Of a DNA stretch of 64,000 bases, positions 8,678 to 17,187 are shown in pieces (the stretch's first letter is position 1; every line of letters begins with the position of its first letter). A program made the position numbers and the translations under genes. Origin of the DNA: Nonomuraea gerenzanensis (GTDB lineage: Bacteria > Actinomycetota > Actinomycetes > Streptosporangiales > Streptosporangiaceae); contig NZ_CP084058.1 in the NCBI RefSeq assembly GCF_020215645.1, positions 6,758,001-6,822,000 on the forward strand, in the 5' to 3' direction. The notes beneath the pieces are model-generated. The model saw nothing but the letters and a program-made list of their open reading frames with translations. It made no database searches and had not been told where the DNA came from.

Positions 8678-9862
8678 ATGCCCGACCACATTCTCGTCCT
8701 GAACACGGGATCCTCCTCCATCAAGTACGAACTGGTGGACCCGCGCACCCGAGCCCGCTCGGCCAAGGGTCTCGTCGAACGCATCGGCCAGGAGCAGGGG
8801 CGGCTGACGCACCGCACCGGCGACGGCCCGCCCTACGTGCGCGACCGCCCGTTCCCCGGCCACCACGAGGGGCTGGAGGCGATGATGGAGGCGTTCGCCG
8901 AGGCGGGGCCCAAGCTGGCGCCCACCGCGGTGGGGCATCGGGTGGTGCACGGCGGCGAGCGGTTCGCCGAGGCCGTGCTCATCGACGACGAGGTGATCGC
9001 CGCCATCGAGGAGCTGGCGCCGCTCGCGCCCCTGCACAACCCGGTCAACCTCACCGGGATCCGGCTCGCCCGCGAGGTGTTCCCCGGGGTGCCGCAGGTG
9101 GCGGTGTTCGACACGGCGTTCCACCGGACGCTGCCGCCGGAGGCGTACACGTACGCGGTGCCGCGCGAGTGGCGGGAGCGGGGCGTGCGGCGCTTCGGCT
9201 TCCACGGCACCTCTTACGCCTACGTCTCCCGCCGCGCCGCCGCCCTGCTCGGCCGCGACCTCGCCGAGCTCAACCTGATCGTGCTGCACCTGGGCAACGG
9301 CGCCAGCGCGACCGCGATCTCCGGCGGGCGCAGCGTCGACACCTCGATGGGCATGACGCCGCTCGAAGGGCTGGTCATGGGCACCCGCTCCGGCGACGTG
9401 GACCCGGCCGTCGGCGGTTACCTCGCCCGTTCGGACGGCCTGGACGCCGAGCAGGTGGAGCACGCGCTCAGCCACCGGGGCGGCCTGCTCGCGCTGACCG
9501 GCTCCAGCGACATGCGCCAGGTGCGCGCCCGCGACGACGACGAGGCCCGGCTCGCCCTGGACGTCTACACGCGGCGCATCCGCAAGTACGTCGGCGCCTA
9601 CTACGCGCTGCTCGGCCGGGTGGACGCGATCGTGTTCACCGGCGGGGTGGGCGAGCACGACGCCGCCACCCGGGCCGAGTCGCTGGCGGGGCTGGAGCGG
9701 CTCGGCATCGCCGTGGACGCCGGGCTCAACGCGGCGGCCTCGGGTGAGGAGCGTGCGGTGTCTCCCCCGGGCGCCGAGGTGCCCGTGCTGGTCGTCCCCA
9801 CCGACGAGGAGGGGGAGATCGCCGGGCAGACCCTCGCGACGCTGACCGCGGACCCCTCCTGA
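8678..9862 (+). CDS. ackA: Acetate kinase
   Basis: A 394-residue acetate kinase of normal length converting acetyl phosphate and ADP to acetate and ATP. The signatures are ILVLNTGSSSIKYELV at the N-terminus, VGHRVVHGGERF, DTAFHRTLP, RRFGFHGTSYAYVSRRAA, LIVLHLGNGASATAI and VFTGGVGEHDA. The ATG at 8678 (MPDHILVLN) matches the short family N-terminus; an ATG at 8672 is the alternative. It pairs functionally with the divergent pta. Confidence 0.96.
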   Translation: MPDHILVLNTGSSSIKYELVDPRTRARSAKGLVERIGQEQGRLTHRTGDGPPYVRDRPFPGHHEGLEAMMEAFAEAGPKLAPTAVGHRVVHGGERFAEAVLIDDEVIAAIEELAPLAPLHNPVNLTGIRLAREVFPGVPQVAVFDTAFHRTLPPEAYTYAVPREWRERGVRRFGFHGTSYAYVSRRAAALLGRDLAELNLIVLHLGNGASATAISGGRSVDTSMGMTPLEGLVMGTRSGDVDPAVGGYLARSDGLDAEQVEHALSHRGGLLALTGSSDMRQVRARDDDEARLALDVYTRRIRKYVGAYYALLGRVDAIVFTGGVGEHDAATRAESLAGLERLGIAVDAGLNAAASGEERAVSPPGAEVPVLVVPTDEEGEIAGQTLATLTADPS

Positions 9863-9954
9863 CCTGCCCGGCTTCGCCGGAGACGGCACGGTGACCCCCT
9901 GAGCGCGGCTATCGTGGGACGAAGATCTGAACCACAGCCGTGCCAGGAGAACGC

Positions 9955-11205
9955 ATGAGCAACCGCCTCACCGCCACGATGATCAGCCAGGCGGCCGAAC
10001 GGTTGCGCCCCGTGGTCCGCCGCACCGCGCTGGAGCCGAACGAGCGGCTGTCCGGCCTGCTCGGCGGCCAGGTGCTGCTCAAGCGCGAGGACGCGCAGGT
10101 CTGCCGCTCCTACAAGGTGCGCGGCGCGTTCAACCTGATCGCCTCGCTCACCGAGGAGGAGCGGCGGCGCGGCGTGGTCTGCGCCAGCGCCGGCAACCAC
10201 GGGCAGGGCGTGGCGTTCGCCTGCGCGCGGCTGGGGATCAGCGGCCGCGTGTACGTGCCGTCCACCACGCCCCGGCAGAAGCGCGAGCGCATCGCGGCGC
10301 TCGGCGGCGACCGGGTGGAGATCGTGGTCGGCGGCGGCACCTACGACGAGGCGAGCGGCGCCGCGCACGCCGACAGCGAGCGCACCGGCGCGGTCTACGT
10401 GCATCCGTTCGACGACGTCAGGACGATGGCGGGGCAGGGCACGGTCGGCCTGGAGATCCTGGAGCAGTCGGGCCAGGCGCCGGGCACGGTGGTCGTCCCG
10501 GTCGGCGGCGGCGGCCTGATCAGCGGCGTGGCCGTCTGGCTGCGCGAGCACTCCCCCGCCACCCGCATCGTCGGCGCCGAGCCCGCCGGCGCGGCCAGCA
10601 TGCGCGCCGCCCTCGACCACGGCGGCCCCCTCCCCCTGCCCGAGCTCGACACCTTCGTCGACGGCGCCGCCGTCGGCACGGTGGGCGAGAGCACGTTCCC
10701 GCTGGTCGAGGATCTGGTGGACGAGGTCGTCGCGGTCGACGAGGGCGCCGTGTGCACCGAGATGCTGGATCTCTACCAGACCGACGGCATCATCGCCGAG
10801 CCCGCCGGAGCCCTCGCGGGGGCCGCCGCGCGCGAGGTCCTCGCCTACGCGCCGGCGGGGCCGGTGGTGTGCGTGGTGTCGGGCGGCAACAACGACGTCA
10901 GCCGCTACAACGAGGTGCTGGAGCGCTCGCTCGTGCACATCGGGCTGCGGCACTACTTCCTGGTGACCTTCCCGCAGCGGCCCGGCGCCCTGCGCCACTT
11001 CCTGGACGAGGTGCTGGGCGAGGGCCAGGACATCATCGCCTTCGAGTACATCAAGAAGAACAACCGGGAGACCGGCCCGGCGCTGGTCGGCATCGAGCTG
11101 GAGCGGGCGGGCGACCTCGACGACCTGCTGTCCAGGATGAAGGCGAGCCCGCTCACGGTGGACCGCATCCCGCCGGGCTCGCCGCTCTTCACGTTCATCC
11201 TCTGA
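9955..11205 (+). CDS. ilvA: Threonine ammonia-lyase (PLP-dependent)
   Basis: A 416-residue fold-type II PLP enzyme that deaminates threonine to 2-oxobutanoate, the first step to isoleucine. The PLP lysine lies in CRSYKVRGAFNLI, the phosphate loop in VPVGGGGLISGVA and CVVSGGNND. A C-terminal ACT-like domain (HYFLVTFPQRPGALRHFLDEVL, then PALVGIELE) marks the short biosynthetic type with one regulatory domain. The start has a CAGGAGAACGC ribosome-binding site. Confidence 0.92.
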   Translation: MSNRLTATMISQAAERLRPVVRRTALEPNERLSGLLGGQVLLKREDAQVCRSYKVRGAFNLIASLTEEERRRGVVCASAGNHGQGVAFACARLGISGRVYVPSTTPRQKRERIAALGGDRVEIVVGGGTYDEASGAAHADSERTGAVYVHPFDDVRTMAGQGTVGLEILEQSGQAPGTVVVPVGGGGLISGVAVWLREHSPATRIVGAEPAGAASMRAALDHGGPLPLPELDTFVDGAAVGTVGESTFPLVEDLVDEVVAVDEGAVCTEMLDLYQTDGIIAEPAGALAGAAAREVLAYAPAGPVVCVVSGGNNDVSRYNEVLERSLVHIGLRHYFLVTFPQRPGALRHFLDEVLGEGQDIIAFEYIKKNNRETGPALVGIELERAGDLDDLLSRMKASPLTVDRIPPGSPLFTFIL

Positions 11206-11549
11206 GCCGTCAGGCCCTGCGGTCACGGTCTTGCCCGCGCCGTCGGGCGCGAGCACGGAGTGGACGCGGCGCGCGCCGGCGCCCAGGCCACGCTGTCGAC
11301 CGTCCACAGCGGGTCGGCGGCGATCTCGTCAGGCGTGCGGCCGGTGCAGCGCCCGGTCGAGCCTGAGGTCGCGGAAACCGGCCATCCTGACACCGGGAAC
11401 GGCGGGACCCGCGCCGGGCGCCGCCACCTCCCAGCCGCCGCGACGCCGGGGCCCCCGCCGAGTCCGCTTCCATCACGCGAGCATTACTGCCGTGATCGTG
11501 AACCTGAGCGGCCTCCCGCCCGACTGTGCAGGGTGACGGAAGGGACGAG
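11206..11549. other. 344-bp gap, possible decayed coding remnant on the minus strand
   Basis: No intact gene. On the minus strand a short open frame beginning MAGFRDLRLDRALH near 11385 is continued in other frames by PDEIAADPLWTVDSVAWAP and then RVHSVLAPDGAGKTVT, as if one protein had suffered several frameshifts. I do not recognise the parent family, so this may be coincidence in GC-rich DNA. The promoter of the sigma factor at 11550 must also lie here. Confidence 0.3.
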
Positions 11550-12074
11550 ATGACCGATGAGCTGCTCGTGGTCCGCGCCCAGCTGGGCGAGCGGGCCGCC
11601 TGGGCGGAGCTGGTGGGCCGATGGCGGGTGCCGGTGTGGACGTACGTGCGGCGCATGCTGGACGCCGACCGGGCCGACGACGTGACCCAGGAGATCTGGC
11701 TGGCCGTGGTCCGCGGCCTGCCCCGGCTGCGCGAGCCGAGCCGGTTCGCGCCCTGGCTGTTCACGATCGCCCGCCGGTCGGTGGCCGATCGCCTGCGTGA
11801 CGAGTACGCCGCGGCGGACGAGAGCCGCACGGCCGGCGAGGCGGCGGCGGAGGATCCGGTCGAGAGCGTGGTGGACCGGGCCGAGCTCGTCGCCGCGCTG
11901 GCCGGGCTGCCGGTGCTGGAGCGGGAGGTCCTCGTCCTGTTCTACCTGGAGGACCTGTCGGTGGAGGAGTGCGCGCAGATCTGCGCCGTCCCGCCGGGGA
12001 CGGTCAAGTCCAGGCTCAACCGGGCTCGCCGGATGTTGCGCGAGCACCTGGAGGAAAGGGGATACCGGGCGTGA
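11550..12074 (+). CDS. ECF-type RNA polymerase sigma factor
   Basis: A 174-residue ECF sigma factor. Region 2 spans about residues 12-80 (VWTYVRRMLDADRADDVTQEIWLAVVRGL, then APWLFTIARRSVADRLR); region 4 spans about 110-165 (LAGLPVLEREVLVLFYLEDLS, then VPPGTVKSRLNRARRMLREHL). It heads an operon with a membrane protein (start overlapping its stop), an ABC ATPase and a permease. The membrane protein occupies the usual anti-sigma place but has no zinc-binding motif I can see. Confidence 0.92.
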   Translation: MTDELLVVRAQLGERAAWAELVGRWRVPVWTYVRRMLDADRADDVTQEIWLAVVRGLPRLREPSRFAPWLFTIARRSVADRLRDEYAAADESRTAGEAAAEDPVESVVDRAELVAALAGLPVLEREVLVLFYLEDLSVEECAQICAVPPGTVKSRLNRARRMLREHLEERGYRA

Positions 12075-12556
12075 ACGAGGAGGAGCCGCGCCTGTCGGCG
12101 CGGGAGCTGGTCGAGCGGCTGGAGCCGTCGTTGTCGCCGTGGCGGCGGGTGCGTGCCGTGACGGCGTTGCTGGCGGGGGTGGCCGGGGCGGTGTTCGTGG
12201 GTGCGTTGTGGTGGAGCGAGCCGGGGCCGTTGCCTGGCCGTACGCAGGTGGCGTTCGCCCTGTTCGCGGTGTTCTGCCTGGCCTGGGCGGGATACGGCGG
12301 GTGGCTGCTGACGCGCAGGGTGCCGTTGTTCGCCACCGATCGGGTGGTGGCGGGCTGGATCGCGCTGGGGGCGTCGGTGGTCACGGCCGCCGGTCTGGCA
12401 GTCGTCTCGGTGCAGCGCGGGGCCGGGCTGGGGGCCGCGCTGGCGGTGGGGGGCGGCTTCGTCGCGGTGGCGCTGGTGCTCGTCGTGCGGGCGCACGCGC
12501 GCCGCGCCGAGCTGCTGCGCCGCAAGCGCGAGCTGACCGGCGGGGAGCGATCGTGA
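12071..12556 (+). CDS. Four-helix membrane protein, possible anti-sigma partner
   Basis: A 161-residue protein starting at a GTG that overlaps the sigma-factor stop (GTGA). An acidic cytoplasmic N-terminus (NEEEPRLSARELVERLEPSL) is followed by four hydrophobic segments (about 32-52, 62-82, 92-114, 119-140) and a basic tail. Its position right after an ECF sigma gene suggests an anti-sigma or sensor role, but no conserved anti-sigma motif is visible, so this is inference from context. Confidence 0.7.
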   Translation: MNEEEPRLSARELVERLEPSLSPWRRVRAVTALLAGVAGAVFVGALWWSEPGPLPGRTQVAFALFAVFCLAWAGYGGWLLTRRVPLFATDRVVAGWIALGASVVTAAGLAVVSVQRGAGLGAALAVGGGFVAVALVLVVRAHARRAELLRRKRELTGGERS

Positions 12557-12600
12557 ACGCGCCCGGAGCCCGCGGGCCGGGCGGCGAGGTGCGCGCATGA
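12553..12600 (+). other. 15-codon coupling ORF
   Basis: A GTG at 12553 overlaps the preceding stop codon (GTGA) and encodes VNAPGARGPGGEVRA; its stop overlaps the ATG of the ABC ATPase (ATGA at 12597-12600). The overlaps could pass ribosomes between the two flanking genes. It may be chance and nothing shows that the peptide itself has a function. Confidence 0.35.
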
Positions 12601-13292
12601 ACGCGCTGGACGCGGAAGGACTGGGCAAGCGGTTCGGCAGGCGCTGGGCGCTGCGCGAGGCCACGTTCGAGCTGCCCGCCGGAGCCCGGTGCGCGCTGGT
12701 CGGCCCGAACGGGGCGGGCAAGACCACGCTGCTGAACCTGGTGACCGGCCTGCTGGCCCCCACCACCGGCCGGGTGCGCGTCTTCGGCCGCCCGCTGGAG
12801 GTGTCCAGGGTGGCGTTCGTGGCGCAGGACAAGCCGCTGTACCGCCGGTGGAGCGTGGCCGACCTGCTGCGCTTCGGCGCCGCGACCAACCCGCGCTGGG
12901 ACGGGCCCGCCGCCGCCTCGTTCCTGTCCACTCACGACATCCCCCTCGACCAGCGGGCGGACCACCTGTCCGGCGGCCAGCGCACGCTGGTGGCGCTCGC
13001 CCTGGCGGTCGGCAAGCGGGCCGACCTGCTGGTGCTGGACGAGCCGCTGGCCGAGCTGGACCCGCTCGCGCGCATCGAGGTGATGGACGCGGTGCGCGCC
13101 CTGGACACCACCCTCCTGCTGTCGTCGCACCTCCTCGCCGACCTGGCCGAGGTGTGCGACCAGCTGATCCTGCTCGGCGCCGGCCGCGTCCGCCTGTACG
13201 GCGACCGCGCCGGCCTGCTGGCCCGTCACCCCGCCACGACCATGGAGGACCTCGTGCTCGACCACCTGCGCAACCCCGGGCCGCCGCGATGA
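12597..13292 (+). CDS. ABC transporter ATP-binding protein
   Basis: A 231-residue ABC ATPase. Walker A is GPNGAGKTT (about residues 37-45), the signature is LSGGQ, Walker B is LLVLDEPLAELDP, and the switch His lies in LLLSSHLLADLAEV. It resembles the ATPases of two-gene export systems in actinomycetes. The start overlaps a short ORF behind the membrane protein, and the following permease start overlaps its own stop (ATGA), so the two are translated together. Confidence 0.9.
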   Translation: MNALDAEGLGKRFGRRWALREATFELPAGARCALVGPNGAGKTTLLNLVTGLLAPTTGRVRVFGRPLEVSRVAFVAQDKPLYRRWSVADLLRFGAATNPRWDGPAAASFLSTHDIPLDQRADHLSGGQRTLVALALAVGKRADLLVLDEPLAELDPLARIEVMDAVRALDTTLLLSSHLLADLAEVCDQLILLGAGRVRLYGDRAGLLARHPATTMEDLVLDHLRNPGPPR

Positions 13293-13939
13293 CCGGGCCC
13301 GTCACGGGGCCGCTGTGGGTGGCCTGGCGCGGGCAGCGTGCGCAGGCCGCCGCGATCGCCGCCGTCGTGGCGATGTACGGCGTCCTCGTCGTGGTGGAGC
13401 ACGTGGAGCCGGGCCTGTCCGGGCTCACCAGGCAACTGGCCGGCCTGTTGCCGGGGGCGGTCTGCCTGGTGTGGGGGGCGCCGCTGGTGGCCCGGGAGTT
13501 CGAGGCGGGCACGTACCGGCTGGCCTGGACCCAGAGCTGGACACGCGGTCGCTGGCTCGCCGCGGTCCTGTCCACGGCGGTCGCCGGCGCGCTGGCAGCG
13601 GCGGCGGTCCTGTCCGCGCTGCTGGCCTGGGCGCTGCCTCCTGCCGGGGGCGATCCGATGGCCTGGCCGTACTACGAGAGCCACGGCCCTGTCCTGTTCG
13701 CCCGCGTGCTGTTCGCCCTGCTGCTCGGCGTCGCGCTCGGCGCCGTGACCGGGCACACTCGCCTGGCCATGCCGCTGTCCGTCCTGCTGGCCGGGCTCAC
13801 CCAGCTCGCGGGCCGGGCGCTGAGGGGGCTGCCCGGCCTGCCCTTCTGGCCCACGCAGTGGGTCGAGACGGCCTGCCATCTCCTCCTCGCGCTGCTGCTG
13901 GCCGGCGCCGCCCTGCTGGCCGTCCGGCGGCGCGCGTGA
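13289..13939 (+). CDS. ABC transporter permease
   Basis: A 216-residue integral membrane protein with about six hydrophobic segments and the cytoplasmic motif REFEAGTYRLAWTQSWTRGRW that is typical of ABC-2-type permeases coupled to such ATPases. It overlaps the ATPase by 4 bp. The cargo is unknown; control by the upstream ECF sigma factor is likely. Confidence 0.85.
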   Translation: MTGPVTGPLWVAWRGQRAQAAAIAAVVAMYGVLVVVEHVEPGLSGLTRQLAGLLPGAVCLVWGAPLVAREFEAGTYRLAWTQSWTRGRWLAAVLSTAVAGALAAAAVLSALLAWALPPAGGDPMAWPYYESHGPVLFARVLFALLLGVALGAVTGHTRLAMPLSVLLAGLTQLAGRALRGLPGLPFWPTQWVETACHLLLALLLAGAALLAVRRRA

Positions 13940-13976
13940 CGGGCTTGGCGACGCGGGAACGGGGTAGCGAGCGGCC

Positions 13977-14540
13977 ATGGCAGACGACGTCATCACCCTC
14001 ATCAAGGCCGACCACCGCAAGGTGGAGGAGCTCTTCGCCAGGCTGTCTACCGGCAAGGGCGACGCCCGGTCCATCGTGGCCACCCTGCACGCCCTGCTCA
14101 CCGCGCACGCCCGCGCGGAGGAGGACGTGGTCTATCCCCGTCTCGACGCCCATCACGGCCTGGAGGAGCACAAGGAGGCCGAGGTGCTGCTCGACAGCCT
14201 GAGGCGGGCCGAGCCGGGCAGCGCGGAGTTCGCCGGCGCGTACGAGCTGCTGGCGCTCTCGGTGAGCCACCACGTGCAGGAGGAGGAGAGCACGCTCCTG
14301 CCGCTGCTGGCCCGCACGACGACCGAGCGCGAGCTGCGCGCGCTCGGTAGGACGTTCCGTCACCGCCGGCAGCAGGAGTTGCGCGCGCTGACCGCCCCCA
14401 GACGGTCACGCCCGGCCTCCGGCGGGCCCGAGCTCACCAAGACGGAGCTGTACGAGCGGGCGCGCAGGGCCGACATCCCCGGGCGCTCCCGCATGAGCAA
14501 GCGCGAGCTGGAGAAGGCTTTGGCCAAGGCCCGCTCCTGA
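13977..14540 (+). CDS. Hemerythrin-domain protein with Rho-N-like tail
   Basis: A 187-residue protein. The HHE hemerythrin domain (residues 1-125) carries the iron-binding pattern KADHRKVEELF, HARAEEDVVYPRL, LEEHKEAEVLL and SHHVQEEESTLLPLL, suggesting a di-iron site that senses or stores O2 or NO. The last about 35 residues (LTKTELYERARRADIPGRSRMSKRELEKALAKA) resemble the Rho N-terminal/SAP-like helical module, suggesting nucleic-acid or protein contacts. A related but broken gene lies at 28150-28490. Confidence 0.85.
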   Translation: MADDVITLIKADHRKVEELFARLSTGKGDARSIVATLHALLTAHARAEEDVVYPRLDAHHGLEEHKEAEVLLDSLRRAEPGSAEFAGAYELLALSVSHHVQEEESTLLPLLARTTTERELRALGRTFRHRRQQELRALTAPRRSRPASGGPELTKTELYERARRADIPGRSRMSKRELEKALAKARS

Positions 14541-14690
14541 CATGGGGCCTGGCCGACGATCTCCCTGAAGGCGGGCACGACCACGGGTCTCGGGGATGGG
14601 GGACCGGCGTGTGCGGAATCTGCGGATGGGCGGGCGAGGGGCTGTGGACGGCTCAGCACGCCGCGATCGGGCACTGCCCGCGGGCGCGCC

Positions 14691-16460
14691 TCAGCCGGCC
14701 CCGGCCTGCGTGAGGTGGAGGTGGGCGTACCGGCCGCCGGCCGCCAGCAGCTCGTCGTGCGTGCCCCGCTCGACGACGCGCCCGCGGTCGAGCACGACGA
14801 TGAGGTCGGCCTGGCGCACGGTGGACAGCCGGTGCGCCACGACCAGGGTCGTGCGTCCCCGCATGAGGCGGGCCAGCGCGTCCTTGACCAGCTCCTCCGA
14901 CTCCGAATCCAGCGCGGAGGTGGCCTCGTCCAGCAGCAGGATGCGCGGATCGCGCACGAGCGCGCGGGCGATGGCCAGCCGTTGCCGCTGGCCGCCTGAC
15001 AGGCGCGCGCCCCGCTCCCCCACCACCGTGTCCCAGCCCTGCGGCTGGTCCTGGACGAACGACCACGCGTTCGCGTCGCGCAGCGCCTGGGCGATGCGCT
15101 CGTCGGGGACCTCCGGCAGCCCGTACGCAATGTTCTCCCGGATGGTCCCCTCGAACAGCACGGACTCCTGCGGCACGACCGAGACGAAGCGGCGCACGGT
15201 CCGCAGGTCGAGCTCCTGGAGGTCGGCGCCGTCGAGCAGGATGCGCCCGCCGGTCGGCCGCACGAAGCCGAGCACCAGGTTGAGCAGCGTCGACTTGCCC
15301 GAGCCGGACGAGCCGACGAACGCGACGGTCGTCCCCGAGGGGATGTCGAGGTCGATGCCGTGCAGGGCGTCCTCGTCGGCTCCCGGGTAGCGGTGGCAGG
15401 CGCGGTCGAGGCGGATGGCGCCGTCCACGGCGGCGACGACCCGCTTGCCCTCGTTCTGCTCGAGGTCCGGCTCCTGGATGACCTCGGCGATCGAGCGGAT
15501 CGACTCCACGCCCCGCGCCGCGACCGGGATGAGCAGGAGCAGCTGGGTGAGGCCCTGCGTGAGGAGCGCGAAGTAGCTGGACAGCAGGACCACCTCGCCC
15601 GCGGTGATCGGCAGCAGGCCGGTGAGGGAGAACACCGCCGCCAGCACCAGGCAGCCGACCCCGAGGAGCTGCATCGTGACCCAGGACAGGGAGGCGACGT
15701 GCCCGTTCAGCATGTCCAGGTGCAGGCCGGCCCTGCGCACGCCGTCGGCGCCGTAGGCGACGCGCGTGACCGCGGTCTGCTCCAGGCCGTGCGCGCGGGT
15801 GACGGGGATCAGCGACGCCATCTCGCCGACCCGGGCGGCGAGCCCCTCCATCTCGCGGCGCAGCGCCTCGTTGCGGCGGCGCGACCGCCGGCCGAGCGCG
15901 GTGCGCAGGATGAGCGCGATGGGGACCGTGAGCGCGTAGACGGGCAGGAACTGCGGCACGGCGATCGCCGTCATCGAGACCGCGCCGATGAGCACCATGG
16001 TCGCCGACAGCAGCGGGTGGGTCACCTGCTGGAGCATCAGCTCCACGTTCTCCACGTCGCGCACGACCTTGTTCTGCACGATCGAGGAGCTCATCCGCGT
16101 GTGATAGCCGATCGACAGGCTCTGCAGCCGCGCGGCCAGCGCGTTGCGCAGGTCGGCGCCGAGGTCGCGGACGACCGTCATGAAACTGCGCGTGTAGAGC
16201 AGGTGGTTCGGATAGTTCTGCAACAGCAGGACGCCCGCGAGCGCGAACCACCACAGGACGGCGGTCAGCGACCCCCGGTCGGCGACGACGTCGATGATCG
16301 CGGCGGTGATGACCGGGAGGAACCAGAGCGGGATCTCCTTGAACGCGAACGCCAGGAGCGCGAGCGACATGCGGCCGGGCCGGCGCGCGAGCAGCCGGAC
16401 GACGGACCGGGCCGGATGGGCGCCGTCGATCAGGGCGGAGACGTGGGAGGGGGGCTTCAC
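14691..16460 (-). CDS. ABC exporter, fused permease and ATPase
   Basis: A 589-residue half-transporter. The N-terminal 310 residues hold a six-helix exporter domain (LALLAFAFKEIPLWFLPVITAAIIDVV and others). The nucleotide-binding domain has Walker A GSSGSGKST, signature LSGGQRQRLAIARAL and Walker B ILLLDEATSALDSE with the H-loop VAHRLSTV. The GTG start at 16460 has a GAAAGGACACGCA ribosome-binding site. It would act as a homodimer; the cargo is unknown and no partner is adjacent. Confidence 0.92.
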   Translation of the reverse strand: MKPPSHVSALIDGAHPARSVVRLLARRPGRMSLALLAFAFKEIPLWFLPVITAAIIDVVADRGSLTAVLWWFALAGVLLLQNYPNHLLYTRSFMTVVRDLGADLRNALAARLQSLSIGYHTRMSSSIVQNKVVRDVENVELMLQQVTHPLLSATMVLIGAVSMTAIAVPQFLPVYALTVPIALILRTALGRRSRRRNEALRREMEGLAARVGEMASLIPVTRAHGLEQTAVTRVAYGADGVRRAGLHLDMLNGHVASLSWVTMQLLGVGCLVLAAVFSLTGLLPITAGEVVLLSSYFALLTQGLTQLLLLIPVAARGVESIRSIAEVIQEPDLEQNEGKRVVAAVDGAIRLDRACHRYPGADEDALHGIDLDIPSGTTVAFVGSSGSGKSTLLNLVLGFVRPTGGRILLDGADLQELDLRTVRRFVSVVPQESVLFEGTIRENIAYGLPEVPDERIAQALRDANAWSFVQDQPQGWDTVVGERGARLSGGQRQRLAIARALVRDPRILLLDEATSALDSESEELVKDALARLMRGRTTLVVAHRLSTVRQADLIVVLDRGRVVERGTHDELLAAGGRYAHLHLTQAGAG

Positions 16461-17187
16461 TGCGTGTCCTTTCTCGCCGCCATGGCAGGGGCGTGGCTGA
16501 CGTGGCGGCGTGGATCATGCAATCACACGCTTTTCCGCCGACACGGACCGGGCAGCCGGTTCGGATCCCGCTCCTGGCGTCGGCCAGGCCGCGCCGGAAG
16601 ACGCCGTTCAGGTCGTAGAGCCGACGATCGCGAACCCGTGCCTGCGCCGTGCTGCCGTCCGGTGAGAGTACGTACGGGAAGCTGTACTCCTTGTGGCGCT
16701 TCGCGCCGGAGGCGGTGGCCGGCTCGGCGGTCAGGATGCGGCCGGTCACCGCAGGCAGGTGGTCCTGCCCGCCCTCCCCGAGCCGGCCGATCACCGGAAT
16801 TTTCACCCGATTGCTTTTCCCGGCACTTCGCTCACTGAAAGTGAAGAAGTAAAGGTAAAACCCGGCGCGCACTTCTGGCGCTCACCTGCGCCGAGTGCTC
16901 GGCGCAAAAAATCTCCGCGTCCCGACGATTTATCACACATTCGTGGGTATGAAATGGGCTCACCATTCCGAAAGGAGGTCCTACCAGCCCTCGCGCGATA
17001 AACGGCCCCGCCTTCACGGAAGTCCTCCACTGACCTCCGCACGCGCCGAAGGGCGCGACTCTCGCCTGCTCAAGCGCATGGCGAAACCTTCATTCACCTT
17101 TCCCGAGCAAATGATTCCGCGCACCTATCGCGCGGCCCCTTCATTCCCTTACGAACAGCATTTGTCAAGACCAGGAGAGAACAGCAC
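16461..17187. other. 727-bp region with a possible gene remnant
   Basis: No convincing intact gene. On the minus strand from a GTG at 16806 a frame reads VKIPVIGRLGEGGQDHLPAV, then KRHKEYSFPYVLSPDGSTAQ and RDRRLYDLNGVF, protein-like up to about 16610, after which it degrades into an antisense shadow of the ABC exporter. It may be a truncated small protein. The right part (16830-17160) is less GC-rich and probably holds the methyltransferase promoter; GAAAGGAGGTCC at 16970-16981 is a perfect-looking ribosome-binding site with no recognisable gene behind it. Confidence 0.35.

Noticed and set aside
9601..11307. Long minus-strand frame antisense to ackA and the threonine ammonia-lyase
   Set aside because: The forward genes have full family signatures; the antisense frame has none and no RBS.
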